Source: an uncultured Rhodoblastus sp. (GTDB lineage: Bacteria > Pseudomonadota > Alphaproteobacteria > Rhizobiales > Beijerinckiaceae). Taken from it: a stretch of DNA of 64,000 nucleotides. Numbering within the stretch: the stretch's first letter is position 1; each line of letters starts with the position of its first letter. Where the stretch lies: assembly GCF_903903185.1 (NCBI RefSeq), contig NZ_CAIUXT010000081.1, forward strand, positions 1 through 64,000, in the 5' to 3' direction. Positions 49,552 through 59,719 of this stretch are shown here, one piece after another. A program made the position numbers and the translations under genes. The notes beneath the pieces are model-generated. The model worked only from the letters and a program-made list of their open reading frames with translations. It made no database searches and was not told where the DNA came from.

Positions 49552-49567
49552 TGTTTCACGTGAAACA
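49552..49567. promoter_or_regulatory. parS: parS centromere site 1
   Basis: TGTTTCACGTGAAACA is a perfect 16-bp palindrome identical to the canonical chromosomal parS bound by ParB. It lies in the rho-mnmE gap, about 8 kb from the likely origin and 4 kb before parA. ParB loads here, spreads in its CTP-bound clamp form, and links the origin region to ParA. Confidence 0.95.
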
Positions 49568-49595
49568 TCTCCAGAGCAAGGGGTGAGGAAGCGGA

Positions 49596-50975
49596 ATGGC
49601 CTATGGCCTGGATGATCGCCGCACCATTTTCGCTCTGGCGACCGGCATAGGAAAATCCGCCATTGCCGTTATCCGTATTTCCGGCCCGAATTCTGGGCGG
49701 GCCGTCGAATCGCTGATTGGGCGTTTGCCGGCGCCACGGCGGGCAGTTCTCAGAACGATCGCGGAGCCTTCAACCCAGAATATTCTTGACCGGGGCCTTG
49801 TGCTCTGGCTGCCCGGCCCGGATTCATTCACCGGTGAAGATAGCGCCGAACTTCATGTTCATGGCGCGCGTGGGGTCGTCGCCGCGATTTTGCGTGTGCT
49901 CGGCGAATTGGAAGGTTTGCGTCCGGCTCTGGCCGGTGAATTCGCTCGTCGCAGCCTGGAAAACGGCAAATCCAATTTAATCGCCGTCGAGGCTTTGGGC
50001 GATTTGATCGAGGCGGAAACGGAACAGCAGCGCCGTATGGCCATGGCACAGGCCTCCGGCGATTTGCACTTGGCGGCGGAGCAATGGCGGAATAGTCTGA
50101 TAGACGCCCTCGCCACTATTGAAAGCGAACTCGATTTTTCGGATGAATCCGAGGCGCATCGCGCGTCGCATCATGAGTCGAAGGCGATAATAACAGATAT
50201 ATTGACAACGATGGCGCCGCTCACGGTTGGAAACGCCAGGGTTGAACGTATCCGGGAGGGCTTGACGGTCCTCATCGCGGGTCCGCCGAACGCCGGCAAA
50301 TCGACGCTGTTGAATGCCATCGCCCGGCGTGACGTGGCGATTGTTTCGGAGCGGGCGGGGACGACGCGCGACTTGATCGAGGTCAAGCTCGATCTCGCCG
50401 GCTTCCCGGTTAATCTGATCGATACGGCGGGCATTCAGGCGACCGACGATCCGGTCGAGCAGGAGGGTATCCGGCGTGCGCTGCGCAAGAGCGCCGATGC
50501 CGATCTAATTCTTTGGCTTACGTCGGCGGAAGACGGCTCTTTTCTTCCGCCGAAGGAGTTCGCGGGTCGGCCGATATGGCATATAATCACCAAGTTGGAC
50601 CGGCATGACGCGGAGGAACAAAGCGCCGCAGGCGATGCTGAGGCCGATTTGACCGATGGGCCCCGCCCCACCTGCAAACTGGCGATCTCCGCGCGAACCG
50701 GCAAAAACCTTGAGAAACTGATTGGCAGGCTCGAGAACCATGCGAGCGAAACGATGTCGGTCGAGGGATCGATGCTTGTCGCCAATGAGCGCCAAAGGTT
50801 CGCCATCGTTATGGCGCAAGAGGCTTTGTCGGCTGGACTCGACGAAAATGCGCCGCTGGAAGTCGTGGCGGACGAGTTGCGTCGAGCTTGTTTTGCGCTC
50901 GAGAGCCTGATGGGGAAAGTCGGCGTCGAAGATGTTCTTGACCGGCTTTTTTCCCGATTCTGCATCGGAAAGTAA
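49596..50975 (+). CDS. mnmE: tRNA modification GTPase MnmE
   Basis: A 459-residue GTPase that with MnmG adds the aminomethyl-type group at uridine 34 of certain tRNAs. An N-terminal folate-binding domain ([21 protein letters not shown]) and a helical domain surround the G domain, with [14 protein letters not shown] near residue 228, DTAGIQ near 275 and a G4 motif that reads TKLD in place of NKxD. It ends in CIGK, the essential C-terminal motif. It is followed after 11 bases by mnmG, encoding its partner. Confidence 0.95.
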   Translation: MAYGLDDRRTIFALATGIGKSAIAVIRISGPNSGRAVESLIGRLPAPRRAVLRTIAEPSTQNILDRGLVLWLPGPDSFTGEDSAELHVHGARGVVAAILRVLGELEGLRPALAGEFARRSLENGKSNLIAVEALGDLIEAETEQQRRMAMAQASGDLHLAAEQWRNSLIDALATIESELDFSDESEAHRASHHESKAIITDILTTMAPLTVGNARVERIREGLTVLIAGPPNAGKSTLLNAIARRDVAIVSERAGTTRDLIEVKLDLAGFPVNLIDTAGIQATDDPVEQEGIRRALRKSADADLILWLTSAEDGSFLPPKEFAGRPIWHIITKLDRHDAEEQSAAGDAEADLTDGPRPTCKLAISARTGKNLEKLIGRLENHASETMSVEGSMLVANERQRFAIVMAQEALSAGLDENAPLEVVADELRRACFALESLMGKVGVEDVLDRLFSRFCIGK

Positions 50976-50986
50976 TCGGATTTGAT

Positions 50987-52891
50987 ATGGAAGCGCGCGA
51001 AACGAGTTTTGACGTCATCGTTATTGGGGGCGGTCATGCCGGTTGCGAAGCCGCGAGCGCTGCGGCGCGCTGTGGCGCCCTTACGGCCCTGGTCACTCAC
51101 AAGCTTTCGACAATCGGCGAAATGTCCTGCAATCCGGCGATCGGTGGACTTGGCAAGGGTCATTTGGTCCGCGAGATTGACGCCTTGGACGGCATTATGG
51201 GACGCGCAGCGGACAGGGCGGCGATTCAGTTCAGGCTGCTCAATAGGTCGAAAGGGCCGGCGGTTCGCGGGCCGCGCGTCCAGGCGGACCGCAGGCTTTA
51301 CAAACAGGCGGTCCGGGACCTTTTGCAAGCTACCGAAAATCTGACGATTATCGAGGGTGGCGTCGAGGGTTTTGGGTCTTTCGGCGCGGGCGGTGGGTTT
51401 CTTCTTCGACTTCATGACCAATCCACTTTGGTCGCGAAATCGGTCGCGCTCACCAGCGGCACTTTCTTGAATGGCGTCATCCATGTCGGTCTCCACTCGG
51501 AGCCTGCAGGGAGGGCGGGTGATGGTCCTGCTTTGCATTTGAGCGAACAGCTTAACGCTTTAGGACTTGGTCTTGGTCGTTTAAAGACGGGGACGCCGGC
51601 CCGGCTGTCACGCAAATCGATCGATTGGGAAGGGCTGCCACAGCAATTTGGCGATGAGGAGCCGGCCTTTTTTTCGGCCTTCACCAACCGCGTGGTCAAT
51701 CCTCAGCTCCCTTGCGCGATCACCCATACGACGCGCGCTGGCCACGAGGTCATTCTGCGCAATATCGATCGCGCGCCGATCTACTCGGGCCGGATTTCCG
51801 GGCGCGGTCCACGCTATTGTCCTTCGATCGAGGACAAGGTGATTCGTTTCGGGGACCGGGACAGTCACCAGATTTTTCTGGAGCCGGAAGGACTGGATGA
51901 CGACACCATCTATCCGAACGGGATTTCAACCTCGCTGCCGGTCGATGTTCAGGAGGAGTTTCTGCGCACCATTCCCGGCCTGAATCGCGTCGAAATCCTG
52001 CGTCCCGGCTATGCGGTGGAATATGACTATGTCGATCCGCGGGAACTGAAATCGACTTTGGAACTCAAGAAGCTTCCGGGATTTTTTCTCGCCGGTCAGA
52101 TCAACGGAACGACGGGTTATGAAGAGGCGGCGGCCCAGGGGCTGGTCGCCGGTCTCAACGCGGCGGCTTTTTCCGGCGGGAGGCCGGAAATATCGTTTGA
52201 TCGGAGCGAAGCCTATATTGGCGTGATGATCGACGATCTCGTCACCCAGGGCGTTTCGGAACCCTATCGGATGTTCACTTCGCGGGCGGAGTTCCGGCTT
52301 TCGCTTCGCTGCGACAATGCCGACATCAGGCTGACGCCGCGAGGGCTGGCGATTGGCTGCATTGGTTATGAAAGGAGCAGATTATTTGCCGAGCGCGCGC
52401 GGCAACTGGCCTCATTGACCGACAAATTGCATGCACTGAGCATGACGCCGGCGGAAGCTGGAAAAAACGGCATGCAACTCAATGGGGATGGTATCAGGCG
52501 TTCGGCCTTTACGCTCCTGTCCTATCCAGACATCGGCTTTGACAGCCTTGTGCCGATCTGGCCGGAATTGGCCGCCTTCGGTCGGGCGACGGCCGAGCAG
52601 GTCGAGATTGACGCCAAATATGCGGTTTATCTGGAGCGGCAATCCCTGGCGGTATCGGCTTTAAAGCGGGATGAAGGCGTTCGGCTGGGGCCTCAACTGG
52701 ACTATGATCTCATTCCGGGTCTTTCGAATGAAGTTCGCGCCAGGCTGAAAAGCGCGATGCCCGACAATCTTGGCCAGGCGGGGCGCATCGAGGGGATTAC
52801 GCCGGCGGCGTTGACACTGATTCTCGGCTGGGTGAAAAGGAATGCTGCAATCGATTCGTCAACGATCGGCGTGCGGAATGGATTGCGATGA
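50987..52891 (+). CDS. mnmG: tRNA uridine 5-carboxymethylaminomethyl modification enzyme MnmG
   Basis: A 634-residue FAD protein (GidA), the partner of MnmE. The FAD-binding motif [21 protein letters not shown] is at about residue 9. Family signatures include [20 protein letters not shown] near residue 45, [11 protein letters not shown] near 160 and [22 protein letters not shown] near 363. The length is typical. The stop codon overlaps the rsmG start (ATGA), so the two are coupled. Confidence 0.96.
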   Translation: MEARETSFDVIVIGGGHAGCEAASAAARCGALTALVTHKLSTIGEMSCNPAIGGLGKGHLVREIDALDGIMGRAADRAAIQFRLLNRSKGPAVRGPRVQADRRLYKQAVRDLLQATENLTIIEGGVEGFGSFGAGGGFLLRLHDQSTLVAKSVALTSGTFLNGVIHVGLHSEPAGRAGDGPALHLSEQLNALGLGLGRLKTGTPARLSRKSIDWEGLPQQFGDEEPAFFSAFTNRVVNPQLPCAITHTTRAGHEVILRNIDRAPIYSGRISGRGPRYCPSIEDKVIRFGDRDSHQIFLEPEGLDDDTIYPNGISTSLPVDVQEEFLRTIPGLNRVEILRPGYAVEYDYVDPRELKSTLELKKLPGFFLAGQINGTTGYEEAAAQGLVAGLNAAAFSGGRPEISFDRSEAYIGVMIDDLVTQGVSEPYRMFTSRAEFRLSLRCDNADIRLTPRGLAIGCIGYERSRLFAERARQLASLTDKLHALSMTPAEAGKNGMQLNGDGIRRSAFTLLSYPDIGFDSLVPIWPELAAFGRATAEQVEIDAKYAVYLERQSLAVSALKRDEGVRLGPQLDYDLIPGLSNEVRARLKSAMPDNLGQAGRIEGITPAALTLILGWVKRNAAIDSSTIGVRNGLR

Positions 52892-53517
52892 GGTCTGGCG
52901 TAAAAGCGGCGATGGATACGGATTGCGAGCGCAAGTTGGCGATTTACGCCACACTCTTATTGAAGTGGCAAAAAAAAATCAATCTTGTTGGGTCTTCGAC
53001 GATTGGCGATCTTCGGGCGCGCCATTTTGACGATTCGTTGCAATTGTTGCCGTTGGCGGGCGCATGGCGCAATTGGTTGGATTTGGGCTCTGGAGCCGGA
53101 TTTCCCGGAATGGTGATCGCCATCGCCGCCGGAAACCACGAGAGAAAGGTCCATCTGGTCGAATCGGATAAGAGGAAGGCGGCGTTTCTTCGGGATGTTT
53201 CACGTGAAACACTTAGCAATGTCGAAATTCATGCCGATCGGATCGAGCGGGTTCTGCCGGATTTAATTTCGACAATTCAATTCGATATCATTTCGGCAAG
53301 GGCGCTTGCGTCGCTCGAAAGATTGATCTTCTATGCCCGTCCAATTCTTGAAAAAGGGGGCGTTGGGCTGTTTTTGAAGGGGAAAGGTCTGTCGAGCGAA
53401 TTGACCCCGGCGGTGACGGACGGTAGCGTAATACTCGATTTTATCGACAGCCGAACCGACATCGACGCAAAAATTGTCGTCGTTCGCGGGTACAACTCCC
53501 AAACGAATACCGTTTAA
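52888..53517 (+). CDS. rsmG: 16S rRNA (guanine-527-N7)-methyltransferase RsmG
   Basis: A 209-residue SAM-dependent methyltransferase (GidB). [25 protein letters not shown] starts the fold and the SAM motif [17 protein letters not shown] is near residue 66. The DVSRET codons near residue 104 coincide exactly with a perfect parS palindrome, so the DNA has a dual role there. It overlaps mnmG by four bases and precedes parA by ten bases. Confidence 0.95.
   Translation: MRSGVKAAMDTDCERKLAIYATLLLKWQKKINLVGSSTIGDLRARHFDDSLQLLPLAGAWRNWLDLGSGAGFPGMVIAIAAGNHERKVHLVESDKRKAAFLRDVSRETLSNVEIHADRIERVLPDLISTIQFDIISARALASLERLIFYARPILEKGGVGLFLKGKGLSSELTPAVTDGSVILDFIDSRTDIDAKIVVVRGYNSQTNTV
53196..53211. promoter_or_regulatory. 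parS: parS centromere site 2, inside rsmG
   Basis: A second perfect copy of TGTTTCACGTGAAACA, identical to the site at 49552, here within the rsmG coding sequence about 320 bases before parA. Intragenic parS copies next to parAB are known in alphaproteobacteria. Confidence 0.94.
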
Positions 53518-53527
53518 GGGTGTTAAA

Positions 53528-54346
53528 ATGGAAAATCAGGACCAGATGCGCGTCCTTGTTGTCGCCAACCAAAAGGGCGGCGTCGGTAAAACCACAACCG
53601 CAATCAATCTTGGGACGGCGCTCGCGGCGATCGGAGAAACCGTCTTGATCATCGATCTCGACCCGCAGGGCAACGCCTCGACCGGGTTGGGAATAGATCG
53701 CAAGCATCGGAAAGTTTCGACCTTTGAGGTAATGACCGGGGAGCGGACGCTTGACGCCGCGATTCAGGCCACGGCGGTGCCGCGCCTTTATGTGGCGCCC
53801 TCGACTTTGGACCTGTTGGGCGTCGAATTGGCGATAGCCAACGAGAAGGACCGCAATTACCGGTTGAGAAACGCGCTGCGGGCCATGGCCGGTCGAAATG
53901 CGCTGCCGAATGGCGAGCGCATAACCTATGTGCTGGTGGACTGCCCGCCTTCGCTGAATCTCCTCACGATCAATGCTCTTGCGGCGAGTGACAGCGTTCT
54001 TGTTCCGCTTCAGTGCGAGTTTTTTGCTCTGGAGGGCTTGTCGCAGTTGTTGTCGACCGTCGAGCAAGTGAAGCGGAGCTTGAATCCCGGCTTGACGATT
54101 CATGGTGTTGTCTTGACCATGTATGATTCGCGAAACAACCTGGCGGGCCAAGTGGTCGCGGATGTGCGCGCTTTTCTCGGCGACAAGGTCTATGAGACGG
54201 TCATCCCGCGAAATGTCCGTGTTTCGGAGGCCCCGTCGTATGGGAAGCCAGTGCTGCTTTACGATTTGAAATGTAATGGGTCGCAAGCCTATCTCAAGTT
54301 GGCTTCCGAGGTCATCCAGCGTGAGCGAAACCTCCGGGCCGCTTGA
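53528..54346 (+). CDS. parA: Chromosome partitioning ATPase ParA
   Basis: A 272-residue Walker-type ATPase of the Soj/ParA family. The deviant Walker A, NQKGGVGKTTTAINLG, is at about residues 14-29, with the signature lysine, and LIIDLDPQGNAST lies near 42. VLVDCPPSLNLLTINAL follows. The ATG at 53528 has an AAGGGTG site, and a longer in-frame reading overlaps rsmG. ParA forms a nucleoid-bound gradient that pulls ParB-parS complexes. parB follows after 82 bases. Confidence 0.96.
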   Translation: MENQDQMRVLVVANQKGGVGKTTTAINLGTALAAIGETVLIIDLDPQGNASTGLGIDRKHRKVSTFEVMTGERTLDAAIQATAVPRLYVAPSTLDLLGVELAIANEKDRNYRLRNALRAMAGRNALPNGERITYVLVDCPPSLNLLTINALAASDSVLVPLQCEFFALEGLSQLLSTVEQVKRSLNPGLTIHGVVLTMYDSRNNLAGQVVADVRAFLGDKVYETVIPRNVRVSEAPSYGKPVLLYDLKCNGSQAYLKLASEVIQRERNLRAA

Positions 54347-54428
54347 CCGAAACAGCGGAAACGGTAGACCAGCCGGCCGGTGGCGCTGGCTGCGTGTCTG
54401 GCGGATCATCATTGGAAGAGGGTTGGAA

Positions 54429-55298
54429 ATGGCGGAAGAGGCGCGCACGCGACTGGGACGTGGATTGGCGATGCTGATCGGCGATACGCCTTCGCTGGAA
54501 CAGGATGCGCAGGGTTACGCCCAAACGAAGGCGCCGATCGAATTCCTTCGGCCAAATCCCCGAAATCCTCGCCAGTCCTTCGATGAAGCTGAATTGCAGG
54601 AACTGGCCGAATCGATCCGCGAACGCGGCATTATCCAACCCATTCTCGTGCGTCATCTCGTCGGGATGACCAATGTTTATGAAATTATCGCCGGGGAGCG
54701 TCGCTGGCGGGCCGCCCAGCGCGTGGGTTTGCATGAGGTCCCCATCGTCGTCGTCGAAGCGGACGACCGGCAATCGCTCGAATTCGCTATTATAGAAAAT
54801 GTTCAGCGCTCGGATTTGAACGCGCTTGAAGAGGCGATGGGTTACGAGCGCCTGACGGCGGAGTTTTCCTATAATCAGACCGATCTCGCCAAGATCATCG
54901 GCAAAAGCCGAAGCCATGTGGCGAATACGATCCGACTCCTGAAATTGCCGGAAGAAGCGAAGAAATATCTGGTCGACGGCAGCATTTCGGCCGGACACGC
55001 GCGCGCCTTGCTGTCCGTAGAGAATCCCGAAAGAATGGCGCGTCAGATTGTCGACGAAGGTTTGACGGTTCGGGATGTCGAGCGCCTGGTGCAGGAACGC
55101 GCGGCGCCGCCGGAAAACAAGGCGCCCGCAAAAGCGCCGCAGGAAAAAGACGCGGACACCCGTGCGCTGGAAAAGTTGCTCACCGACCTTTTGGGTTTGA
55201 CCGTAAAAATTAACCACAAGGGCGAAACCGGCGACGTCCGCATCCAGTACAAGTCATTGGAGCAGCTAGATCTTTTGTGTAAGCGTCTGCAGGGGTAA
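54429..55298 (+). CDS. parB: Chromosome partitioning protein ParB
   Basis: A 289-residue CTPase clamp. An N-terminal ParA-interacting segment (RTRLGRGLAMLIGD) precedes the CTP-binding domain with NPRQSFDEAELQELAESI, GIIQPILVR and the IIAGERRWRAAQ box near residue 88. The helix-turn-helix that reads parS is TDLAKIIGKSRSHVANTIRL near 155. The C-terminal dimerisation domain ends at LDLLCKRLQG. Two matching parS sites lie upstream. The ATG at 54429 has a strong GGAAGAGGG site. Confidence 0.96.
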   Translation: MAEEARTRLGRGLAMLIGDTPSLEQDAQGYAQTKAPIEFLRPNPRNPRQSFDEAELQELAESIRERGIIQPILVRHLVGMTNVYEIIAGERRWRAAQRVGLHEVPIVVVEADDRQSLEFAIIENVQRSDLNALEEAMGYERLTAEFSYNQTDLAKIIGKSRSHVANTIRLLKLPEEAKKYLVDGSISAGHARALLSVENPERMARQIVDEGLTVRDVERLVQERAAPPENKAPAKAPQEKDADTRALEKLLTDLLGLTVKINHKGETGDVRIQYKSLEQLDLLCKRLQG

Positions 55299-55404
55299 GT
55301 AAAACAAAGCAGATCCCGCATAGGAGCGCCTGGCTTGATTTGAAATGGGATAAGTTCTATTGGCCGGTCGTTAGCCTTGATCGACAGGCGTAGCGGACAT
55401 AATT

Positions 55405-56436
55405 TCAATTGCGTTTGAGCGATGCGGCAAATGCGAGAAACAGTCGGGCGACGTATTCCTCGCCAAGATAATTGGCCTGCCGAGTTCTTTTCACCAGATC
55501 TTGCAAAGCCTTGATAATCGTTTCTATTTTGACGCGCGACGCGTTCCTCAAATGCGAGGTGATCTCCGCCTTACGATTATAGGCGTTGAATTGTCGGAGC
55601 ACGATTTGCAGCGCGCCGTCAAAAGAGCCGCCATTTTCGGTTTCGACCAGGCCGCGATGCAGCGCCAGCGCATAGCGTGTCGTTTGCCCGAGCAGGGCGT
55701 TGGCGTCGATGCCGCTCCGCAGCGCTTTGTTGACGAGCTCAACCGTTAGGGCTGGGCGGCCAGAAAAAAGCGCGAAAATCGCCGCATCGATATTCATGGC
55801 GGAAGCGTCATTCAAAATTTCGTCAATATGGGCGAGGGTGATCGCGCCTTGCCCGTGGGCGTAAAGAACCAGCTTGCCGAGTTCCGAGCGGGTCGACAAC
55901 CGGTCTTCGCCCAGCATGGCGCCTAGCGCGTCGCGGGCGTCGGGTTCGATGGTAAGATTGGCTGCCTTGAGTTCGGCGTCGATCAGCCGTTGAATATCCT
56001 TGGCGTCGTCGCCAAGGCATTCGATCGAAGCGGCAAAGGTTTGTTTATCGATCCATTTCCGTATTGGCGCGTCACGTTTCAGTTCGCCGGCTTCGACGAC
56101 GATGAGGCAATCCACTGGCGGCGCTTGAGCGATCCATTCGAGGGCGGGCAAAAGAGATTTGCCGCCAAGCGAAATTCTGATGACGCGATCGGCGCTGCCA
56201 AACAGCCCGATGGAATTAGCTTCGTCGATCAATGTCAGGGGATCGGCGGCGATCTGATCCCCGGCCAATGCGACCAATTGCAGGGATTCGCGGCTGTCGC
56301 CGATGACGGAGCGCAGGAGTGTCCGGCAACGTTCGGCAACGAGTCCCGGGTCCGCCCCGAAAATCAGAAAGAGAAAGTGGTCGGGGTTGCGTCGCAGCAA
56401 ATAACGATCGGCTTCATGATGCGAAACGATCGCCAT
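55405..56436 (-). CDS. holA: DNA polymerase III delta subunit
   Basis: A 343-residue clamp-loader delta subunit. It begins with FLIFGADPGLVAERCRTLLR, typical of alphaproteobacterial HolA, and shows the SLGGKSLLPALEWI and NDASAMNIDAAIFALFSGRP segments of the collar region. It opens the sliding clamp in the clamp-loader complex. It converges on parB and is the last gene of the leftward leuS-lptE-holA operon, an order typical of Rhizobiales. Confidence 0.93.
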   Translation of the reverse strand: MAIVSHHEADRYLLRRNPDHFLFLIFGADPGLVAERCRTLLRSVIGDSRESLQLVALAGDQIAADPLTLIDEANSIGLFGSADRVIRISLGGKSLLPALEWIAQAPPVDCLIVVEAGELKRDAPIRKWIDKQTFAASIECLGDDAKDIQRLIDAELKAANLTIEPDARDALGAMLGEDRLSTRSELGKLVLYAHGQGAITLAHIDEILNDASAMNIDAAIFALFSGRPALTVELVNKALRSGIDANALLGQTTRYALALHRGLVETENGGSFDGALQIVLRQFNAYNRKAEITSHLRNASRVKIETIIKALQDLVKRTRQANYLGEEYVARLFLAFAASLKRN

Positions 56437-56438
56437 CT

Positions 56439-56984
56439 TCAGTCGCGGGTAGCCAAGACAGCGGCAATTCGCGTCCGGATTTGATCCGCTAGCACCTTGG
56501 CGTTGCGAATTTCAGCGTCACGCGCGGCGCGTACATTCGATAGTCGCTGGGTCGAACGATCGTAGACGACGAATTGCGTGACATTTCCCGAAGCGATCGG
56601 CTGGCCGTCTCCGGCGATTGGCAGAAGCTTGTATTGCGCGTCGATATTGACGTCGCCGGCTTCGGCGTGTCCGGTAAAGGTATTGACGACAGGCGTAGTC
56701 ATCCTTTCTTGAAGGGTGACGATCAGCCGGTATTTGGGCGCGGGCGATGAGCCAGTACCATTGAAGGCAAAAATCAGTTCATTTTCAACGTAATGACCGA
56801 GGCGCTCGGGAATGGGTTCGATCTTGACCGCCTGCAATTCCGACGCCACGGAACTGCCGCCTGCGGTCGGTCCGTAGAGCGGCTGGATGCATCCGGCGAG
56901 GCCAATAGCCAGACCTGCGACTGCTGCGCCGGCAAAGATTGTTCGAATCATGCCCGGCTCAGGCTTGGCGCTAGATGACGACAT
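56439..56984 (-). CDS. lptE: LPS-assembly lipoprotein LptE
   Basis: A 181-residue outer-membrane lipoprotein. The signal peptide ends in lipobox LAGC, followed by [11 protein letters not shown], the usual alphaproteobacterial LptE opening. The protein plugs the LptD barrel and helps insert lipopolysaccharide. The ATG at 56984 overlaps the end of leuS by 14 bases; a longer in-frame start at 57008 is less likely. It is followed two bases later by holA. Confidence 0.88.
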   Translation of the reverse strand: MSSSSAKPEPGMIRTIFAGAAVAGLAIGLAGCIQPLYGPTAGGSSVASELQAVKIEPIPERLGHYVENELIFAFNGTGSSPAPKYRLIVTLQERMTTPVVNTFTGHAEAGDVNIDAQYKLLPIAGDGQPIASGNVTQFVVYDRSTQRLSNVRAARDAEIRNAKVLADQIRTRIAAVLATRD

Positions 56985-59577
56985 TGACGATCCTCTGCGA
57001 CACGACAATAATTTTCTTTGGGAGTCTGCCGTCCAAGGCGCGCTGAATGGCTTCTAGCTCCAGCACGGCCGCTTCTATTTCAGCCTGGCTGGCCTCCCGG
57101 GCGATAGTCAGGTCGGCGCGCTTCTTGCCGTTGATCTGCACGGGAAGGGATATCACGTTATCGACGACAAGAGAACGATCGGCGTTGGGCCAGGGCGACT
57201 CGGCGATGGGAATTTCGCCGCCGAGCAGCGCCCAGCATTCCTCACCGAGATGCGGCATCATTGGCGCGAACAGATGGGTCAGGATCCGACCGGCTTCGCG
57301 GAACGCGCAACGCAGATCGTCGCCTCCCTTCTCGCTCTCGACATTCGCCAGATGGGCCGTCAATTGATTGGCCAGGTCATAGACCTGCGCGACGCAACGG
57401 TTGAAGCGAAGGCGCGCCAGATCCTCCTCGACCTTCAGCAGCGCCGAATGGGCGGACTTGCGGACGGCCTGGGCGGCGTCGCCAAAAGATGAAACGCATG
57501 GCGCGTCGCGGCTGAAGTCGGCGATCTCGCCGATGAGGCGCCACAGGCGCTGCACGAATTTCGCCGCCCCCTGCACCCCCTCTTCGGTCCAGATGACATC
57601 TCGATCGGGGGGCGAATCGGAGAGCATGAACCAGCGCGCGGTATCGGCGCCGTGGCTCGCGATAATGTCGTCGGGATCAATGGTGTTACGTTTCGATTTC
57701 GACATTTTTTCAATGCCGCCGATTTCGACGGGACGGCCGTCGTCCAGCGCAAAGGCCTGACCGTCCTGATCGAAGCGAATCTCCTCCGGCGACAGCCAGG
57801 CGCCTTCGGCGGATCGGTAGGTTTCGTGCACCACCATCCCCTGCGTGAACAGTCCGACGAAAGGCTCGCTCAAACCGACATGACCGGTCGCCTTCATCGC
57901 GCGCGTGAAAAATCGCGAATAGAGCAGATGCAAAATCGCATGTTCAATGCCGCCGATATATTGATTGACCGGCAGCCATTCGTCGGCGATAGCGCGCGTT
58001 GTGGGAGCCTGTTCATTGGTCGGATCGGTGAACCGTGCAAAATACCAGGATGAATCGACAAACGTATCCATCGTATCGGTTTCCCGCCGCGCCGCCCGTC
58101 CGCATTGCGGACAGTCGACGTTTTTCCAGGTCGGATGTCGATCGAGCGGATTGCCGGGCAGATCGAAGGATACGTCCGGCGGCAAGGTGATGGGCAGGCT
58201 TTCGATGGGAGCGGTGACGACGCCGCAAGCCTCGCAGTGAATGACCGGAATGGGGCAACCCCAATAGCGCTGTCGGGAAATCCCCCAATCGCGCAGCTTG
58301 AAATTGACCTTGCGCCTGCCCTTGGGCGCGCCGTCAACCAGATCGCTTTCGAGCCGGCGAATGGCCTCTTCGCGCGCCGCTTGGGGGGTCAAGCCGTCGA
58401 GGAAGCGTGAATGGACGATTGTTCCGTCGCCGTCATAGGCGGTGTCGCCGAGAGCGAATTGGTCCGGATCGACGCCATCCGGGCAGACCACGATTCTGTA
58501 GCCAAGGCCATAAGCGCGTGCGAAATCGAAGTCGCGCTGATCATGTGCGGGACATCCGAAAATGGCGCCCGTTCCATAGTCCATCAGCACGAAATTGGCG
58601 ACATAGACCGGCAGGGTCCAGCCCTTATCGAAGGGATGGCGGACCTTCAAGCCGGTGTCGTAGCCCTTCTTTTCGGCCGTTTCCAGCGCGGCGACCGAGG
58701 TCCCGACGCGCCGGCATTCTTCGATAAAAGCCTGGAGCTGGGTGTTCTTTTCGGCGATCTGGGCGGCCAGCGGATGATCGGGGGAAAGCGCGATGAATTC
58801 GGCCCCGAACAGGGTGTCGGGCCGCGTCGTATAGACCTCGATTTCGGACACGGGCGCAGCTTGCGCCAGCGAGAAACGCACCAGCGCCCCTTCCGAGCGT
58901 CCGATCCAATTTTTTTGCATCAACCGGACTTTTTCCGGCCAGCGATCCAGCGTTTCAAGCGATTGCAGGAGATCCTCGGCAAATTCCGTTATCTTGAAGA
59001 ACCATTGGGTGAGTTCGCGTTGCTCGACCAACGCGTTCGACCTCCATCCGCGCCCGTCGATCACTTGTTCGTTGGCCAGAACGGTCTGGTCGACCGGATC
59101 CCAGTTCACCTTGGCCTTCTTGCGATAGACAAGGCCTTTTTCGAGCATGTCGAGAAACAGCTTTTGCTGGTGCTTGTAATAGCTCGGATCGCAGGTGGCG
59201 ATTTCGCGCGACCAGTCGATGGAAAGTCCCATGCTTTGCAATTGCCGGCGCATGGCCGCAATATTGGCGTAGGTCCAGGTCGCGGGATGAGAGCCGTTCA
59301 GGCGAGCGGCATTTTCCGCCGGCATGCCAAAAGCGTCCCAGCCCATTGGATGAAGGACGTTATGACCCTTTGCCCGCATGGCGCGCGCGACGACATCCCC
59401 CATGGCGTAATTGCGCACATGGCCCATGTGAATTCGGCCCGAAGGATAGGGAAACATTTCTAGCACATAATATTTGGGCCGAGGATCGTTGTTTCCGGTC
59501 AGGAACGTTTGCCGTTCCCGCCAGATTTTTTGCCATTTCTGCTCGGCTTCGTGGGCGTTGTAGCGCTCAGATCGCAT
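56971..59577 (-). CDS. leuS: Leucyl-tRNA synthetase
   Basis: An 868-residue class I synthetase charging tRNA(Leu). Start at the ATG at 59577 ([16 protein letters not shown]); an in-frame ATG at 59628 would add 17 unlikely residues. Motifs: [17 protein letters not shown] (HIGH), an editing domain (CP1) at about 220-420 with TTRPDTLFG-type sequence, and [16 protein letters not shown] (KMSKS) near residue 640. The anticodon-binding C-terminal part is intact. First gene of leuS-lptE-holA. Confidence 0.96.
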   Translation of the reverse strand: MRSERYNAHEAEQKWQKIWRERQTFLTGNNDPRPKYYVLEMFPYPSGRIHMGHVRNYAMGDVVARAMRAKGHNVLHPMGWDAFGMPAENAARLNGSHPATWTYANIAAMRRQLQSMGLSIDWSREIATCDPSYYKHQQKLFLDMLEKGLVYRKKAKVNWDPVDQTVLANEQVIDGRGWRSNALVEQRELTQWFFKITEFAEDLLQSLETLDRWPEKVRLMQKNWIGRSEGALVRFSLAQAAPVSEIEVYTTRPDTLFGAEFIALSPDHPLAAQIAEKNTQLQAFIEECRRVGTSVAALETAEKKGYDTGLKVRHPFDKGWTLPVYVANFVLMDYGTGAIFGCPAHDQRDFDFARAYGLGYRIVVCPDGVDPDQFALGDTAYDGDGTIVHSRFLDGLTPQAAREEAIRRLESDLVDGAPKGRRKVNFKLRDWGISRQRYWGCPIPVIHCEACGVVTAPIESLPITLPPDVSFDLPGNPLDRHPTWKNVDCPQCGRAARRETDTMDTFVDSSWYFARFTDPTNEQAPTTRAIADEWLPVNQYIGGIEHAILHLLYSRFFTRAMKATGHVGLSEPFVGLFTQGMVVHETYRSAEGAWLSPEEIRFDQDGQAFALDDGRPVEIGGIEKMSKSKRNTIDPDDIIASHGADTARWFMLSDSPPDRDVIWTEEGVQGAAKFVQRLWRLIGEIADFSRDAPCVSSFGDAAQAVRKSAHSALLKVEEDLARLRFNRCVAQVYDLANQLTAHLANVESEKGGDDLRCAFREAGRILTHLFAPMMPHLGEECWALLGGEIPIAESPWPNADRSLVVDNVISLPVQINGKKRADLTIAREASQAEIEAAVLELEAIQRALDGRLPKKIIVVSQRIVNVVI

Positions 59578-59719
59578 GGGGATTCCGCTTTTCGCACGAC
59601 TTTGGAGATTTTCCGCAATGAGCATCATTTCAGCTCGACGGTCAACACGCGCCTTTGAAATGGGCTTGTGTCGTGCAATTCTGCGCGACGATCATTTTTG
59701 CTTCTAGACTCGCGGGACA

